A DNA stretch of 64,000 bases from an uncultured Bacteroidales bacterium (GTDB lineage: Bacteria > Bacteroidota > Bacteroidia > Bacteroidales > Muribaculaceae). Below the pieces are notes generated by a model. It worked only from the letters and a program-made list of their open reading frames with translations, searched no databases and had not been told where the DNA came from. The stretch is from the NCBI GenBank assembly GCA_905210435.1, contig CAJLWO010000005.1:1-64000 (forward strand), in the 5' to 3' direction. Shown piece after piece: positions 9,810-17,789 of the stretch. Each line of letters opens with the position of its first letter. The first letter of the stretch is position 1. Position numbers and translations under genes: made by a program.

Positions 9810-10994
9810 ATGGAAAACTCCCCGACACTCACACCGGGTCGTAAAAGCGCTATCATGCAGATAGTCCCGGTAATGCTATGCTTTTTTGCGATGGGATTCG
9901 TCGATCTTGTAGGCACAGCGTCAAATTACGTGCAGAAAGACCTTGGACTGACCGACTCGCAGGCCAATCTGTTTCCCTCGCTTGTATTCTTCTGGTTCTT
10001 AATATTCTCAGTGCCTACCGGCATGCTGATGAATAAAATCGGACGTAAGAGGACGGTGCTCATCAGTCTCGCCGTGACAGCACTGTCGCTTGTCATACCC
10101 ATATTCGGCGAGAGCTATTACGTGATGCTTGTCGCCTTTTCATTACTCGGAATAGGCAACGCACTGATGCAGACATCCCTGAATCCTCTGGTAAGCAATC
10201 TGATTTCACCTGACAGGCTTGCCTCGACGCTCACTTTCGGACAATTCGTCAAAGCCATCGCTTCGTTTCTGGCTCCCATTATCGCTGCATGGGGTGTCAC
10301 ACAGGCATCAATCACATTCGGCCTCGGCTGGCGAATACTGTTTCCCATATATGCCGTCGTAAGCATACTGTCAATATCAATGCTGTCAGCCACGCCAATC
10401 AACGAGACGCGCCCCGACAAAGCTTCGGGGATTGGCGAATGTGTCAGACTGCTTGGCCGTCCGTTCATTGTGCTGTGTTTCCTCGGCATAATGTGTCACG
10501 TAGGGATTGATGTTGGCACCAACACCTGCGCGCCAAAAATCATCATGGAGCGTATCGGGCTTCCGCTCGAGGATGCAAGTTTTGCCACAAGCCTCTATTT
10601 TATATTCCGTACGGCAGGATGCCTGATAGGGGCATTCGCACTCCGGACCATAGCTCCCAAAAAATTCTTCGCAATCAGTGTGGCACTGATGCTCGCCGCC
10701 ATCGGACTTCTTCTTACATCCGACAGTATCCATCTGATATACGCCGGAATAGCACTTATCGGCCTGGGCAACTCCAACATTTTCCCAATAATATTCGCAC
10801 AGGCGCTCAACAATACACCCAAGGAACAGAACGAGGTATCGGGCCTGATGATAATGGGATTGTTCGGCGGTACCGTCTTCCCTCTCGCCATGGGCTTTGC
10901 AAGCGACTTTACAGGCAGCCAGCATGGTGCGGTGGCAGTGATGGCAGCAGGTGTGATATTCCTTATGCTCTATACGTTGAAAATAAAAAAATAA
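9810..10994 (+). CDS. MFS sugar permease (FHS family, probable fructose importer)
   Basis: A 394-residue inner-membrane transporter of the major facilitator superfamily with twelve predicted hydrophobic helices. It belongs to the fucose/glucose/galactose:H+ symporter type: an early segment rich in FFAMGFVDL, the loop MLMNKIGRKRTV after helix 2, and GNALMQTSLNPLVSNL in helix 4. It starts 27 bases after the GH32 stop and precedes the fructokinase, as in known Bacteroides fructan loci, so the likely cargo is fructose released in the periplasm. The stop codon TAA at 10992-10994 coincides with the first three bases of a 185-bp repeat element, so the end of this gene may have been shaped by that insertion. 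Confidence 0.88.
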   Translation: MENSPTLTPGRKSAIMQIVPVMLCFFAMGFVDLVGTASNYVQKDLGLTDSQANLFPSLVFFWFLIFSVPTGMLMNKIGRKRTVLISLAVTALSLVIPIFGESYYVMLVAFSLLGIGNALMQTSLNPLVSNLISPDRLASTLTFGQFVKAIASFLAPIIAAWGVTQASITFGLGWRILFPIYAVVSILSISMLSATPINETRPDKASGIGECVRLLGRPFIVLCFLGIMCHVGIDVGTNTCAPKIIMERIGLPLEDASFATSLYFIFRTAGCLIGAFALRTIAPKKFFAISVALMLAAIGLLLTSDSIHLIYAGIALIGLGNSNIFPIIFAQALNNTPKEQNEVSGLMIMGLFGGTVFPLAMGFASDFTGSQHGAVAVMAAGVIFLMLYTLKIKK

Positions 10995-11176
10995 GTAACT
11001 GTTCAAAATTATTTTAATATTATGGCGGGAGGATTTTTCAGGCGATTTTCATTGAGGAAGAAGGAGTGTAGCGAGCTACATGACTGATGACGAGATGGAA
11101 AGCGACGAAAAAGACTCCGACAGAATATTGAAATAATGAGAACGGTTAATATAAAATAATTTTAAACAGTTACTTA
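10992..11176 (+). repeat. MITE-like 185-bp element, copy 1
   Basis: A 185-bp element bounded by inverted termini, TAAGTAACTGTTCAAAATTA on the left and its near-complement ending CAGTTACTTA on the right. By eye it is about 93 percent identical (13 differences) to the reverse complement of 22095-22279, which is also exactly 185 bp. It carries a small inner palindrome (TGTAGC-GA-GCTACA) and no transposase; a conserved 18-codon open frame starting MTDDE is the only coding potential. It sits in the 200-bp gap between permease and fructokinase, which probably remain co-transcribed. The structure suggests a non-autonomous mobile element. Confidence 0.75.
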
Positions 11177-11195
11177 ACTTAAACATATAATACCT

Positions 11196-12074
11196 ATGGA
11201 AGAAATAGTAGTAGGAATGGGAGAAGCCCTGTGGGATGTGCTCCCTGAAGGAAAAAAGATAGGCGGCGCGCCTGCCAATTTCGCATATCACGTGTCGCAG
11301 TTCGGACTGTCGAGTTGCGTTGTCAGCGCTGTGGCCGATGATGCTCTCGGCAATGAGATAATCGATAATTTCAATATCAAGGGGCTTAACCATCTCATCG
11401 AACGTGTCCCCTACCCGACAGGCACCGTGCAGGTGCAAATCGACCAGGCCGGCATACCGCAATATGAAATCAAGGAAAACGTTGCGTGGGACAATATACC
11501 GTATACCGCGCGCCTCGAACAACTCGCCGAAAGAACCACGGCGATATGTTTCGGATCGCTTGCACAACGCAACATCGTGTCGCGCAACACTATAAACAGA
11601 TTTCTGGATGCTATGCCGCAGGATCCCGACAGACTGATTGTGTTCGACGTCAACCTCCGTCAGGGATTTTATAACAAGGAAATACTGTGCAACTCCATGG
11701 AGCGCTGCAATATTCTGAAAATAAATGATGAAGAATTAATCACGGTGAGCCGTATGTTCGGCTATCCCGGTATAGATCTTCAGGACAAATGCTGGATTTT
11801 GCTCGGCAAATACAATCTGAAGATGCTTATACTTACCTGCGGTATCAACGGCAGCTATGTGTTTACACCCGGCAATGTCTCATTCCAGCCTACACCGAAA
11901 GTGGAAGTCGCGGATACCGTGGGTGCGGGCGATTCGTTTACGGCCGCTTTCATATCGGGCATACTCAAGGGAAAGACGGTGGCCGAAGCCCATGCGGCAG
12001 CTGTAAGGACGTCGGCCTACGTGTGCACGCAGAAGGGTGCGATGCCGGTGCTTCCCGAAGAGTACAGATTGTGA
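11196..12074 (+). CDS. Fructokinase (PfkB/ribokinase family)
   Basis: A 292-residue cytoplasmic carbohydrate kinase of the PfkB family, expected to phosphorylate fructose with ATP. It begins with the family pattern GMGEALWDVLPEGKKIGGAPANFAYH (substrate-binding glycines) and ends with the second PfkB signature around DTVGAGDSF, in which Asp246 is the catalytic base. Its length is normal for the family. It is the last gene of the GH32-permease-fructokinase operon; the 185-bp repeat lies directly before its leader. The fructan context favours fructose over other sugars. Confidence 0.9.
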   Translation: MEEIVVGMGEALWDVLPEGKKIGGAPANFAYHVSQFGLSSCVVSAVADDALGNEIIDNFNIKGLNHLIERVPYPTGTVQVQIDQAGIPQYEIKENVAWDNIPYTARLEQLAERTTAICFGSLAQRNIVSRNTINRFLDAMPQDPDRLIVFDVNLRQGFYNKEILCNSMERCNILKINDEELITVSRMFGYPGIDLQDKCWILLGKYNLKMLILTCGINGSYVFTPGNVSFQPTPKVEVADTVGAGDSFTAAFISGILKGKTVAEAHAAAVRTSAYVCTQKGAMPVLPEEYRL

Positions 12075-12104
12075 CGCCGCGACGGCTATCTGTAAAATTG
12101 GTTG

Positions 12105-12147
12105 ATACTTCCGTTATATGTATAAGTGATTTCATATGCGGAAGTAT
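12105..12147 (+). terminator. probable terminator hairpin after fructokinase, overlapping the next promoter
   Basis: Arms ATACTTCCG (12105-12113) and CGGAAGTAT (12139-12147) are perfect complements, with a weaker inner ATATG/CATAT pairing, followed by TATTTTTG. The T-rich tail fits a Rho-independent terminator, and the same TATTTTTG (12148-12155) fits the Bacteroidetes -7 element for the next gene. Confidence 0.55.
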
Positions 12148-12155
12148 TATTTTTG
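12148..12155 (+). promoter_or_regulatory. -7 element (TATTTTTG) for the decarboxylase/cupin gene
   Basis: TATTTTTG fits TAnnTTTG and lies about 30 bases before the start codon at 12186. The -33 region would fall within the upstream hairpin. Confidence 0.4.
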
Positions 12156-12185
12156 CCATGTAGATTTAAATTAATATAATATTAT

Positions 12186-13028
12186 ATGAAACAAGTCATT
12201 TTATCAACAATCGCAATAGCAATCACGATTATGGCAAATGCACAGAATCCAACAAAACTGACAGCCGGCCCGTCGGAAATAAAACAGACGGCCGGACGCA
12301 CGCAACTCGGTGAGTTCGCGCCAAAATTCGCCGAACTTAACGACGATGTACTTTTCGGCGAGGTATGGAGCCGCACCGACCGGCTCGCTTCGCGCGACCG
12401 CAGTATCGTAACCGTCACCGCCTTAGTGGCAAGCGGCATCATCGACCAGTCGTTCCTGCACCATCTGCAGGCTGCAAAGAACAACGGCGTGACCCGCACG
12501 GAGATAGCCGAGATACTCACACAGGTAGCGTTCTATGCCGGCTGGCCCAAGGCATGGGGAGCTTTCCGTCTGGCAAAAGAGGTATGGAACGACTCGACCG
12601 AGGCGGCCGATGCCCGTACACAGTACGAAAATCAACTGATGTTCCCCGTCGGCGAACCGAATACCGCATACGCCAAATATTTCATCGGCAACAGTTACCT
12701 TTCTCCAGTATCGACCGAGCAGGTGAAATTTGTCAATGTCACTTTCGAACCCCGCTGCCGCAACAACTGGCACATACACCACGCGAGCGAAGGCGGAGGC
12801 CAGATGCTTGTAGGAGTCGGCGGACGCGGCTGGTATCAGGAAGAGGGCAAACCGGCAGTCGAGATTCTTCCCGGCACGGTAATCCACATTCCCGCCAACG
12901 TGAAGCACTGGCACGGCGCCGCGACCGACAGCTGGTTCTCGCACTTGGCATTTGAAATCGGCGGCAAAGACACCCGCACAGAATGGTGCGAGCCTGTCAC
13001 CGACGAAGAATACGACAAACTGAAATAG
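12186..13028 (+). CDS. Exported carboxymuconolactone decarboxylase-like / cupin fusion protein
   Basis: A 280-residue protein with a signal peptide (residues 1-20, ending NAQ), so it is probably periplasmic. About residues 45-140 form a carboxymuconolactone decarboxylase (CMD) domain with the family pattern HHLQAAKNNGVTRTEIAEILTQ and a conserved Y-G-P stretch. The CxxC of AhpD-type peroxidases is absent. About 170-265 is a cupin domain with the metal-binding pattern NNWHIHH and a second-motif histidine (VKHWHG). CMD-cupin pairings of this kind are common in oxidoreductive or lactone-handling proteins of Bacteroidetes, but the substrate is unknown. It is a single-gene unit: the next gene is 460 bases away. 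Confidence 0.75.
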   Translation: MKQVILSTIAIAITIMANAQNPTKLTAGPSEIKQTAGRTQLGEFAPKFAELNDDVLFGEVWSRTDRLASRDRSIVTVTALVASGIIDQSFLHHLQAAKNNGVTRTEIAEILTQVAFYAGWPKAWGAFRLAKEVWNDSTEAADARTQYENQLMFPVGEPNTAYAKYFIGNSYLSPVSTEQVKFVNVTFEPRCRNNWHIHHASEGGGQMLVGVGGRGWYQEEGKPAVEILPGTVIHIPANVKHWHGAATDSWFSHLAFEIGGKDTRTEWCEPVTDEEYDKLK

Positions 13029-13264
13029 CTAAAAAAGAAACCGGCATACCACCGACAGCGCCGAGTATTTACTATAATCATTCTGACGAATAAACTTTCA
13101 GCTGCTTTACAGATGTTTTGGAACAAAAATCATTATTTTTGTATCGACATAATCAACTGCGAAAGTAACAGATATAGTAGCGCCCGATGGGCTCTCATAT
13201 TGTTTGTTGTCTCTAAACGGGATTATGTGTAGATAGTATTAACCGGCAGATATGGTAAAGGCAT

Positions 13265-13321
13265 AAAAAAACCCGGATTCATCACCTGCATCTATTATCA
13301 GGGAGAGGAATTACCGGGACT
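13265..13321 (-). ncRNA. candidate small RNA with strong promoter and terminator
   Basis: Within the 462-bp gap 13029-13490, the minus strand carries a near-consensus promoter (TTTG at 13355-13358, 19 bases, TATCTTTG at 13328-13335). About 50 bases after the predicted start comes a terminator-like structure: an outer stem CCCGG (13314-13318 strand) with CCGGG (13272-13276), an inner CCUG/CAGG stem, then seven U. The transcript would be only about 57 nt with no reading frame, and would run towards the 3' end of the convergent decarboxylase/cupin gene. No known RNA family was recognised. The rest of the gap holds AT-rich sequence, a short GCCC/GGGC hairpin near 13170 and no gene. Confidence 0.4.
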
Positions 13322-13327
13322 GCACTA

Positions 13328-13358
13328 CAAAGATACTAAAAGTATGGTATGCAACAAA
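13328..13358 (-). promoter_or_regulatory. near-consensus Bacteroidetes promoter for the candidate small RNA
   Basis: On the minus strand TTTG (13355-13358), a 19-base spacer and TATCTTTG (13328-13335) match the -33/-7 consensus exactly. No minus-strand gene lies downstream. Confidence 0.6.
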
Positions 13359-13490
13359 CAATTTTTTGAAATAGTGTAAGTACAGACATCCGCAAAACGC
13401 TGAATCAGTGAAATGTCGCTTGATATATAACATATCGTAAGCAATAGATTGGATAGAATCAAACATTATGTATCAATAAATGAATAAAAT

Positions 13491-14447
13491 ATGAAAAGGA
13501 ATGTAATATTGGGGGCAATAGCCATGATGATGCTTGCCGTGATGCCGGCGGGCGCGCAGTCAAAAGTGTATATGACGAAGGAAATCAGTCCCGAGGCACT
13601 TGTGAAAATCTATAAGGCGCTCGGACGTCCGGCTGACGGCCACCGCGTGGCAGTGAAAATAAGTACGGGCGAGGCAGGCAATCCCAACTACCTGAAACCT
13701 ACGCTCATAAGCGCGCTCGTCGACAGTGTGCACGGCACAATCGTGGAATGCAACACGGCCTACGCAGGTAAGCGCAACACATTTGACGCTCACTGGCAGA
13801 CGATACACGAACACGGATACGACTCGATAGCGCCCGTCGACCTGATGGACGAGGATGGGCAGATGAAGATACCTGTACGCGACCGGCGCCACATCAAATA
13901 TGACATCGTCGGGAGCCATCTGCCGCGCTACGATTACATGATAAACCTCGCTCACTTCAAGGGACACCAGATGGGCGGATTCGGCGGTGTGCTGAAAAAC
14001 GCGAGCATCGGAGTGGCCTCGGCCGACGGAAAGGCGTATATACATTCAGCCGGAGTGACCGACAAGACGGAAAACCTGTGGGACAACATCGCCGAGCAGG
14101 ATCTGTTCCTCGAGTCAATGGCGGCAGCCGCGCAGGGTGTGCATGACTATTTCGGCGACAACATCGTGTATATCAACGTGATGAATAATATGTCGGTAGA
14201 CTGCGACTGCAACGGTCATCCGGCCGACGTGCTGCTCAAGGACTACGGCATTCTCGCGTCGACCGACCCCGTGGCACTCGACAAGGCCTGCACCGACATC
14301 ATATTCAACATGAAGCCGTCGGAGGGCAATGACAATGCGCCGCTTATCGAGAGAATAAAGAGCCGCCACGGCACGCACACCATCGACCATGCGGCCGCCA
14401 TAGGTCTCGGCTCGCTTGAATACGAGATTATCGATCTGGACAAATAA
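13491..14447 (+). CDS. Exported DUF362 family protein
   Basis: A 318-residue protein of the DUF362 family with a signal peptide (about residues 1-23, ending AGAQ), hence periplasmic. Family-like stretches are RVAVKISTGEAGNPNYLKP, HFKGHQMGGFGGVLKNASIG and the DPVALDKACTD segment near the C-terminus. Many DUF362 proteins carry 4Fe-4S clusters; here the only closely spaced cysteines are in the short DCDCNGH segment, so a cluster is not evident. The biochemical role of the family is not established. The stop is 6 bases before the start of a TonB-dependent receptor, so the two are almost certainly translated from one message and work on the same ligand. Confidence 0.75.
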   Translation: MKRNVILGAIAMMMLAVMPAGAQSKVYMTKEISPEALVKIYKALGRPADGHRVAVKISTGEAGNPNYLKPTLISALVDSVHGTIVECNTAYAGKRNTFDAHWQTIHEHGYDSIAPVDLMDEDGQMKIPVRDRRHIKYDIVGSHLPRYDYMINLAHFKGHQMGGFGGVLKNASIGVASADGKAYIHSAGVTDKTENLWDNIAEQDLFLESMAAAAQGVHDYFGDNIVYINVMNNMSVDCDCNGHPADVLLKDYGILASTDPVALDKACTDIIFNMKPSEGNDNAPLIERIKSRHGTHTIDHAAAIGLGSLEYEIIDLDK

Positions 14448-14453
14448 TCCGGT

Positions 14454-16313
14454 ATGGATATAAGGACAATCGTTTCAGCTATCATTCTGTCCGCACTTCC
14501 AGCAACGGCATCGCCTGCAACGGAAAGCGCCGACAGCATACATCCGCTCGGCGAAGTGGTGGTGACCGGTACCAATGCCGGTGTGGCAAAAAACAGGCTG
14601 CCCTATTCAGTATCGGTCATCGGAGAGGAACGCCTGCAGGCGACAGGACAGACGCAGGTACTGTCGGCGATTTCGGGCATGGTGCCGAGTCTGTTTGTGT
14701 CGGAACGCAGCATATTCGGTTTTGGGGTGAGCAACGGCGGTTCGGGCCATATCAAGCTGCGCGGAGTCGGCGGCGACCGCGCGAGCGCCGTGCTGATGAT
14801 GGTCGACGGGCAGCCCCAGTTCGCCGGCATCTACTCACATCACATCGCCGACTTTTACGACAAGGAGTATGTGGAGCGTGTGGAAGTGCTTCGCGGTCCC
14901 GGGTCGGTGCTCTACGGCTCCAACGCCATGGCCGGAGCTATCAATGTGATAACGAAGCAGGCGGCAGCCGACGGAGTGCACACCACGATAAGCACGCAGT
15001 ACGGCTCGTACAACACCTGGCTGACGTCGGCTACTAATACTACGCGTTTCGGCCGCTTTAACTCGCTCGCTTCGGTATCATACAACCGCACGGACGGCAC
15101 CGTCGACAACTTCGACTTCAAGCAGGCCGACGGATACGTGAAGGTAGGGTATGATTTCTCCACACGATGGAAAGCCGCAGCCGACTACACCATAATGCAT
15201 TTCAAGGGGAACGACCCGATTTATCCGAAGCTGTCGAATCCGGAATCGACCGACATATACCGCCAGAGCATCACCCGCGGCGAGGCGTCGCTCAGTGCTA
15301 CGAACACCTACGCCGGCACTAACGGCACGGCACGCGTATATTACAGTTACGGTAGCCATTTCGTTGACGACCCGCGGCATTTCCACAGCAGGGACGACAG
15401 GTTCGGTGTCATTGTATACCAGAACTTCAGTCCGTGGCAAGGGGCTTCGGCTACCGTGGGATTCGATTTCGACCGATATTCGGGTGAGATACCTGTGTCG
15501 GGCGGCAATCAGCACGCCCCGGGCTCCATGAGTACCATAGGCAGGAAGAAAATCAACGAGTATTCCCCATACGTGACGCTGTCGCAGTCGTTAGGCGGGG
15601 AATTGCTCAATCTCAACGGCGGAGTGAGGATGGCCAACAGCGACATGTTTGACACTCAATGGGTGCCGCAACTCGGGTTCGCCCTCAATCCCGGCGACGG
15701 ATATACCGTAAAAGGGACGCTTGCCATGGGTTACCGCAATCCGTCGTTCCGCGAACTGTATCTTTACCGCATGGCAAATCCCGACCTGCAGCCTGAGAAA
15801 ATGATGAATTACGAGGTGTCGGCCGGCAAACGGTTCTCCCGCTATCTGAACGTCGATATAACGCTGTATTACAGCCGCGGGCGCGACATGATACAACTGC
15901 TCGACAACAGGAATACCAATACGGGACGATTCATCAACAAGGGGGTGGAAGTGTCGGCAAGCAGTCATCCGCTCGACAACCTGCGGCTATACGCGTCATA
16001 CAGCTATCTGCACACGTCGCTCAACAACCTCACCGGCGCCCCGAAAAACCAGTATTATCTCGGAGGAGAACTTACCCTTTGGGACAGGCTGAAGATTGCC
16101 GCCGACCTTAAAGGCACTGGCAGCCTCTATGTGGCCGATGACGTAAAGCATCAGAACTATGTGCTCCTCAATATGAAACTGACCTACAGCGTCTGCCGCT
16201 ATGCCGACATATTCACCCGTCTGGAAAACATAACCGACGCCCGCTATACCATAAACCGCGGCTACGAAATGCCCGGCTTCACAGCCCTCGGCGGCATCAA
16301 GGTAAGCTTTTAG
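14454..16313 (+). CDS. TonB-dependent outer-membrane receptor (BtuB/CirA-like, non-SusC)
   Basis: A 619-residue TonB-dependent receptor. A signal peptide (about residues 1-20) leads into the TonB-box region LGEVVVTGT, a plug domain (VLSAISGMVPSLF, IKLRGVGGDRASAVLMMVDGQP, VEVLRGPGSVLYGSNAMAGAINVITK) and a 22-stranded-type barrel ending in KVSF. It lacks the carboxypeptidase-like N-terminal domain and the size of SusC proteins. It therefore resembles receptors for metal complexes, siderophores, haem or cobalamin rather than glycan importers. It is coupled to the DUF362 gene. The ligand cannot be told from sequence; no Fur-like box was recognised. Confidence 0.85.
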   Translation: MDIRTIVSAIILSALPATASPATESADSIHPLGEVVVTGTNAGVAKNRLPYSVSVIGEERLQATGQTQVLSAISGMVPSLFVSERSIFGFGVSNGGSGHIKLRGVGGDRASAVLMMVDGQPQFAGIYSHHIADFYDKEYVERVEVLRGPGSVLYGSNAMAGAINVITKQAAADGVHTTISTQYGSYNTWLTSATNTTRFGRFNSLASVSYNRTDGTVDNFDFKQADGYVKVGYDFSTRWKAAADYTIMHFKGNDPIYPKLSNPESTDIYRQSITRGEASLSATNTYAGTNGTARVYYSYGSHFVDDPRHFHSRDDRFGVIVYQNFSPWQGASATVGFDFDRYSGEIPVSGGNQHAPGSMSTIGRKKINEYSPYVTLSQSLGGELLNLNGGVRMANSDMFDTQWVPQLGFALNPGDGYTVKGTLAMGYRNPSFRELYLYRMANPDLQPEKMMNYEVSAGKRFSRYLNVDITLYYSRGRDMIQLLDNRNTNTGRFINKGVEVSASSHPLDNLRLYASYSYLHTSLNNLTGAPKNQYYLGGELTLWDRLKIAADLKGTGSLYVADDVKHQNYVLLNMKLTYSVCRYADIFTRLENITDARYTINRGYEMPGFTALGGIKVSF

Positions 16314-16359
16314 TTAGCACCGATTTGCACTAACAGAATCTCTTTTTCATAATGTGTTG

Positions 16360-16412
16360 AAAGAGGTAATATCAAATTTCAGTCAATCCCTGAAATTTGA
16401 TATTACCTCTTT
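16360..16412. terminator. perfect 23-bp inverted repeat, probable terminator between TonB receptor and DUF1016 gene
   Basis: Arms 16360-16382 and 16390-16412 (starting AAAGAGGTAATATC) are perfect complements with a 7-base loop. It begins 47 bases after the receptor stop and ends in CTTTAT. It is AT-rich and unusually long for a simple terminator, and could also mark the edge of the AT-rich DUF1016 insertion. Confidence 0.55.
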
Positions 16413-16434
16413 ATCGTCAGTCCCGGATTTTTTG

Positions 16435-16442
16435 TATATTTG
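16435..16442 (+). promoter_or_regulatory. -7 element (TATATTTG) for DUF1016 gene
   Basis: TATATTTG fits TAnnTTTG and lies 43 bases before the start codon at 16486; its -33 region would fall at the right arm of the adjacent inverted repeat. Confidence 0.4.
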
Positions 16443-16485
16443 TGAAAAGCATATGTAATCTATAATTTCAATATTTCGGGGAACC

Positions 16486-17559
16486 ATGACTATAAAATCA
16501 AATTCTACAGATAAAAAATTCACGCCCGAATTAGTCAATGACATCAAAAAGATTCTTGATAACGCAAGAGCACAAAGTTCTATGGCTATAAATACAATTA
16601 TGCTCAATGCTTATTGGAAAATAGGAGAACGAATAGTCAACGAAGAACAGGGCGGGAAATTTCGTGCCGACTATGGCAGTGCGACATTGAAAGAATTATC
16701 CCGGCAACTGACTTTTGAATTGGGGAAAGGGTTCAGTCCCCGCAATCTTCAAAATTACAGGCAATTCTATATACTCTTCCCTGATTGGAAGATTTGGAAC
16801 GCATGCGTTCCAAATCTCAGTTGGACACATATCAGAGTACTCCTGCGAGTTGCCGACCAGACAGCCAGAGAATGGTATCTTACAGAGGCTTCCTCCCAAA
16901 TGTGGTCCTCCAGAACACTTGACCGCAATGTATCGACACAATATTATCATCGTTTGCTTGCTTCTTCTGATAAAAAAGCCGTCATAGAAGAAATGGAAGC
17001 CAAAACACATGACAAAAAGTTCTCCACAATTACCCCCGAGATGTTTCTAAAGTCTCCCTACGTTACAGAATTCCTTGGAATTTCAAAAGACCAGAAATTT
17101 ACAGAGAAAGATTTGGAGACAGCACTAATCAATCACTTGCAGCAGTTCATAATGGAACTTGGCAAAGGATTTGCGTTTGTAGAACGACAGCAGCATATAG
17201 TCACTGAAACCGATGATTATTATATTGATCTTGTTTTCTATAATTATATACTGAAATGCTTTGTGCTGATTGATTTGAAAACTAAAAAGATTACTCATCA
17301 GGACGTCGGACAAATGGACATGTACGTGCGTATGTATGATGACTTGAAAAGAACAGAAGGTGACAATCCTACTTTAGGAATCGTATTATGCGCAGAAACC
17401 GATCAAGATATAGCCAAGTATTCGGTTCTTAACGGCAATAAACAACTCTTTGCCTCAAAATATCTGACAGTGCTTCCAAGCGAGGATGAATTACGCAAAG
17501 AAATTGAAAGTCAGAAAACCATCTTCTATCTCCAGCAAGAGGAGCTGAGCAAAACTTAA
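16486..17559 (+). CDS. DUF1016 family (YhcG-like) PD-(D/E)XK nuclease-type protein
   Basis: A 357-residue protein of the DUF1016/YhcG family. The N-terminal half (about residues 1-150) has the family pattern with IGERIVNEEQGG, GFSPRNLQNYRQFY and LSWTHIRVLL. The C-terminal half has a PD-(D/E)XK nuclease fold core, DDYYIDLVFYNYILKCFVLIDLKT, with the acidic residue and the D-x-K. Members are often found near restriction or mobile loci; the natural function is unproven. The gene is markedly more AT-rich than its neighbours, suggesting transfer. Its coding region contains a 28-bp perfect palindrome exactly in the variable loop before LSWTH. It stands alone in its own transcription unit. Confidence 0.8.
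   Translation: MTIKSNSTDKKFTPELVNDIKKILDNARAQSSMAINTIMLNAYWKIGERIVNEEQGGKFRADYGSATLKELSRQLTFELGKGFSPRNLQNYRQFYILFPDWKIWNACVPNLSWTHIRVLLRVADQTAREWYLTEASSQMWSSRTLDRNVSTQYYHRLLASSDKKAVIEEMEAKTHDKKFSTITPEMFLKSPYVTEFLGISKDQKFTEKDLETALINHLQQFIMELGKGFAFVERQQHIVTETDDYYIDLVFYNYILKCFVLIDLKTKKITHQDVGQMDMYVRMYDDLKRTEGDNPTLGIVLCAETDQDIAKYSVLNGNKQLFASKYLTVLPSEDELRKEIESQKTIFYLQQEELSKT
16790..16817. repeat. 28-bp perfect palindrome inside the DUF1016 coding region
   Basis: The sequence from 16790 to 16817 is identical to its own reverse complement (centre GCATGC, ends AGATTTGG/CCAAATCT). It encodes the residues around KIWNACVPNL, just before the conserved LSWTH. It may be a small palindromic insert carried in frame. 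Confidence 0.8.
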
Positions 17560-17736
17560 CAAAACTGATATGATTTATTATTTAATAGTGAGTAACGTTT
17601 GACAGTATTATGGAATATATGCTCTCCTTAAGGAAAGTATCATATTCTTAACATTAAAAATAAGATATGGCGGGATTGGTGTAGGGATTGTCCGAAATGT
17701 TGCATTGGCAAAGGGGGAGATTTTGCGTAAATTCGG

Positions 17737-17744
17737 TATCTTTG
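17737..17744 (+). promoter_or_regulatory. -7 element (TATCTTTG) for the galactan hybrid regulator
   Basis: TATCTTTG matches the -7 consensus and lies about 45 bases before the ATG at 17790. No clear -33 box is seen. Between the DUF1016 stop (17559) and here nothing else was recognised. Confidence 0.5.
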
Positions 17745-17789
17745 TAAGGTATTATCTGTAATGCATTTTGTGTGTTAAAATATCTTGCC

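Noticed and set aside
11076..11150. 18-codon frame (MTDDE...) within the 185-bp repeat as a real peptide
   Set aside because: Conserved in both copies, but this is expected from overall identity; no ribosome-binding context or support.
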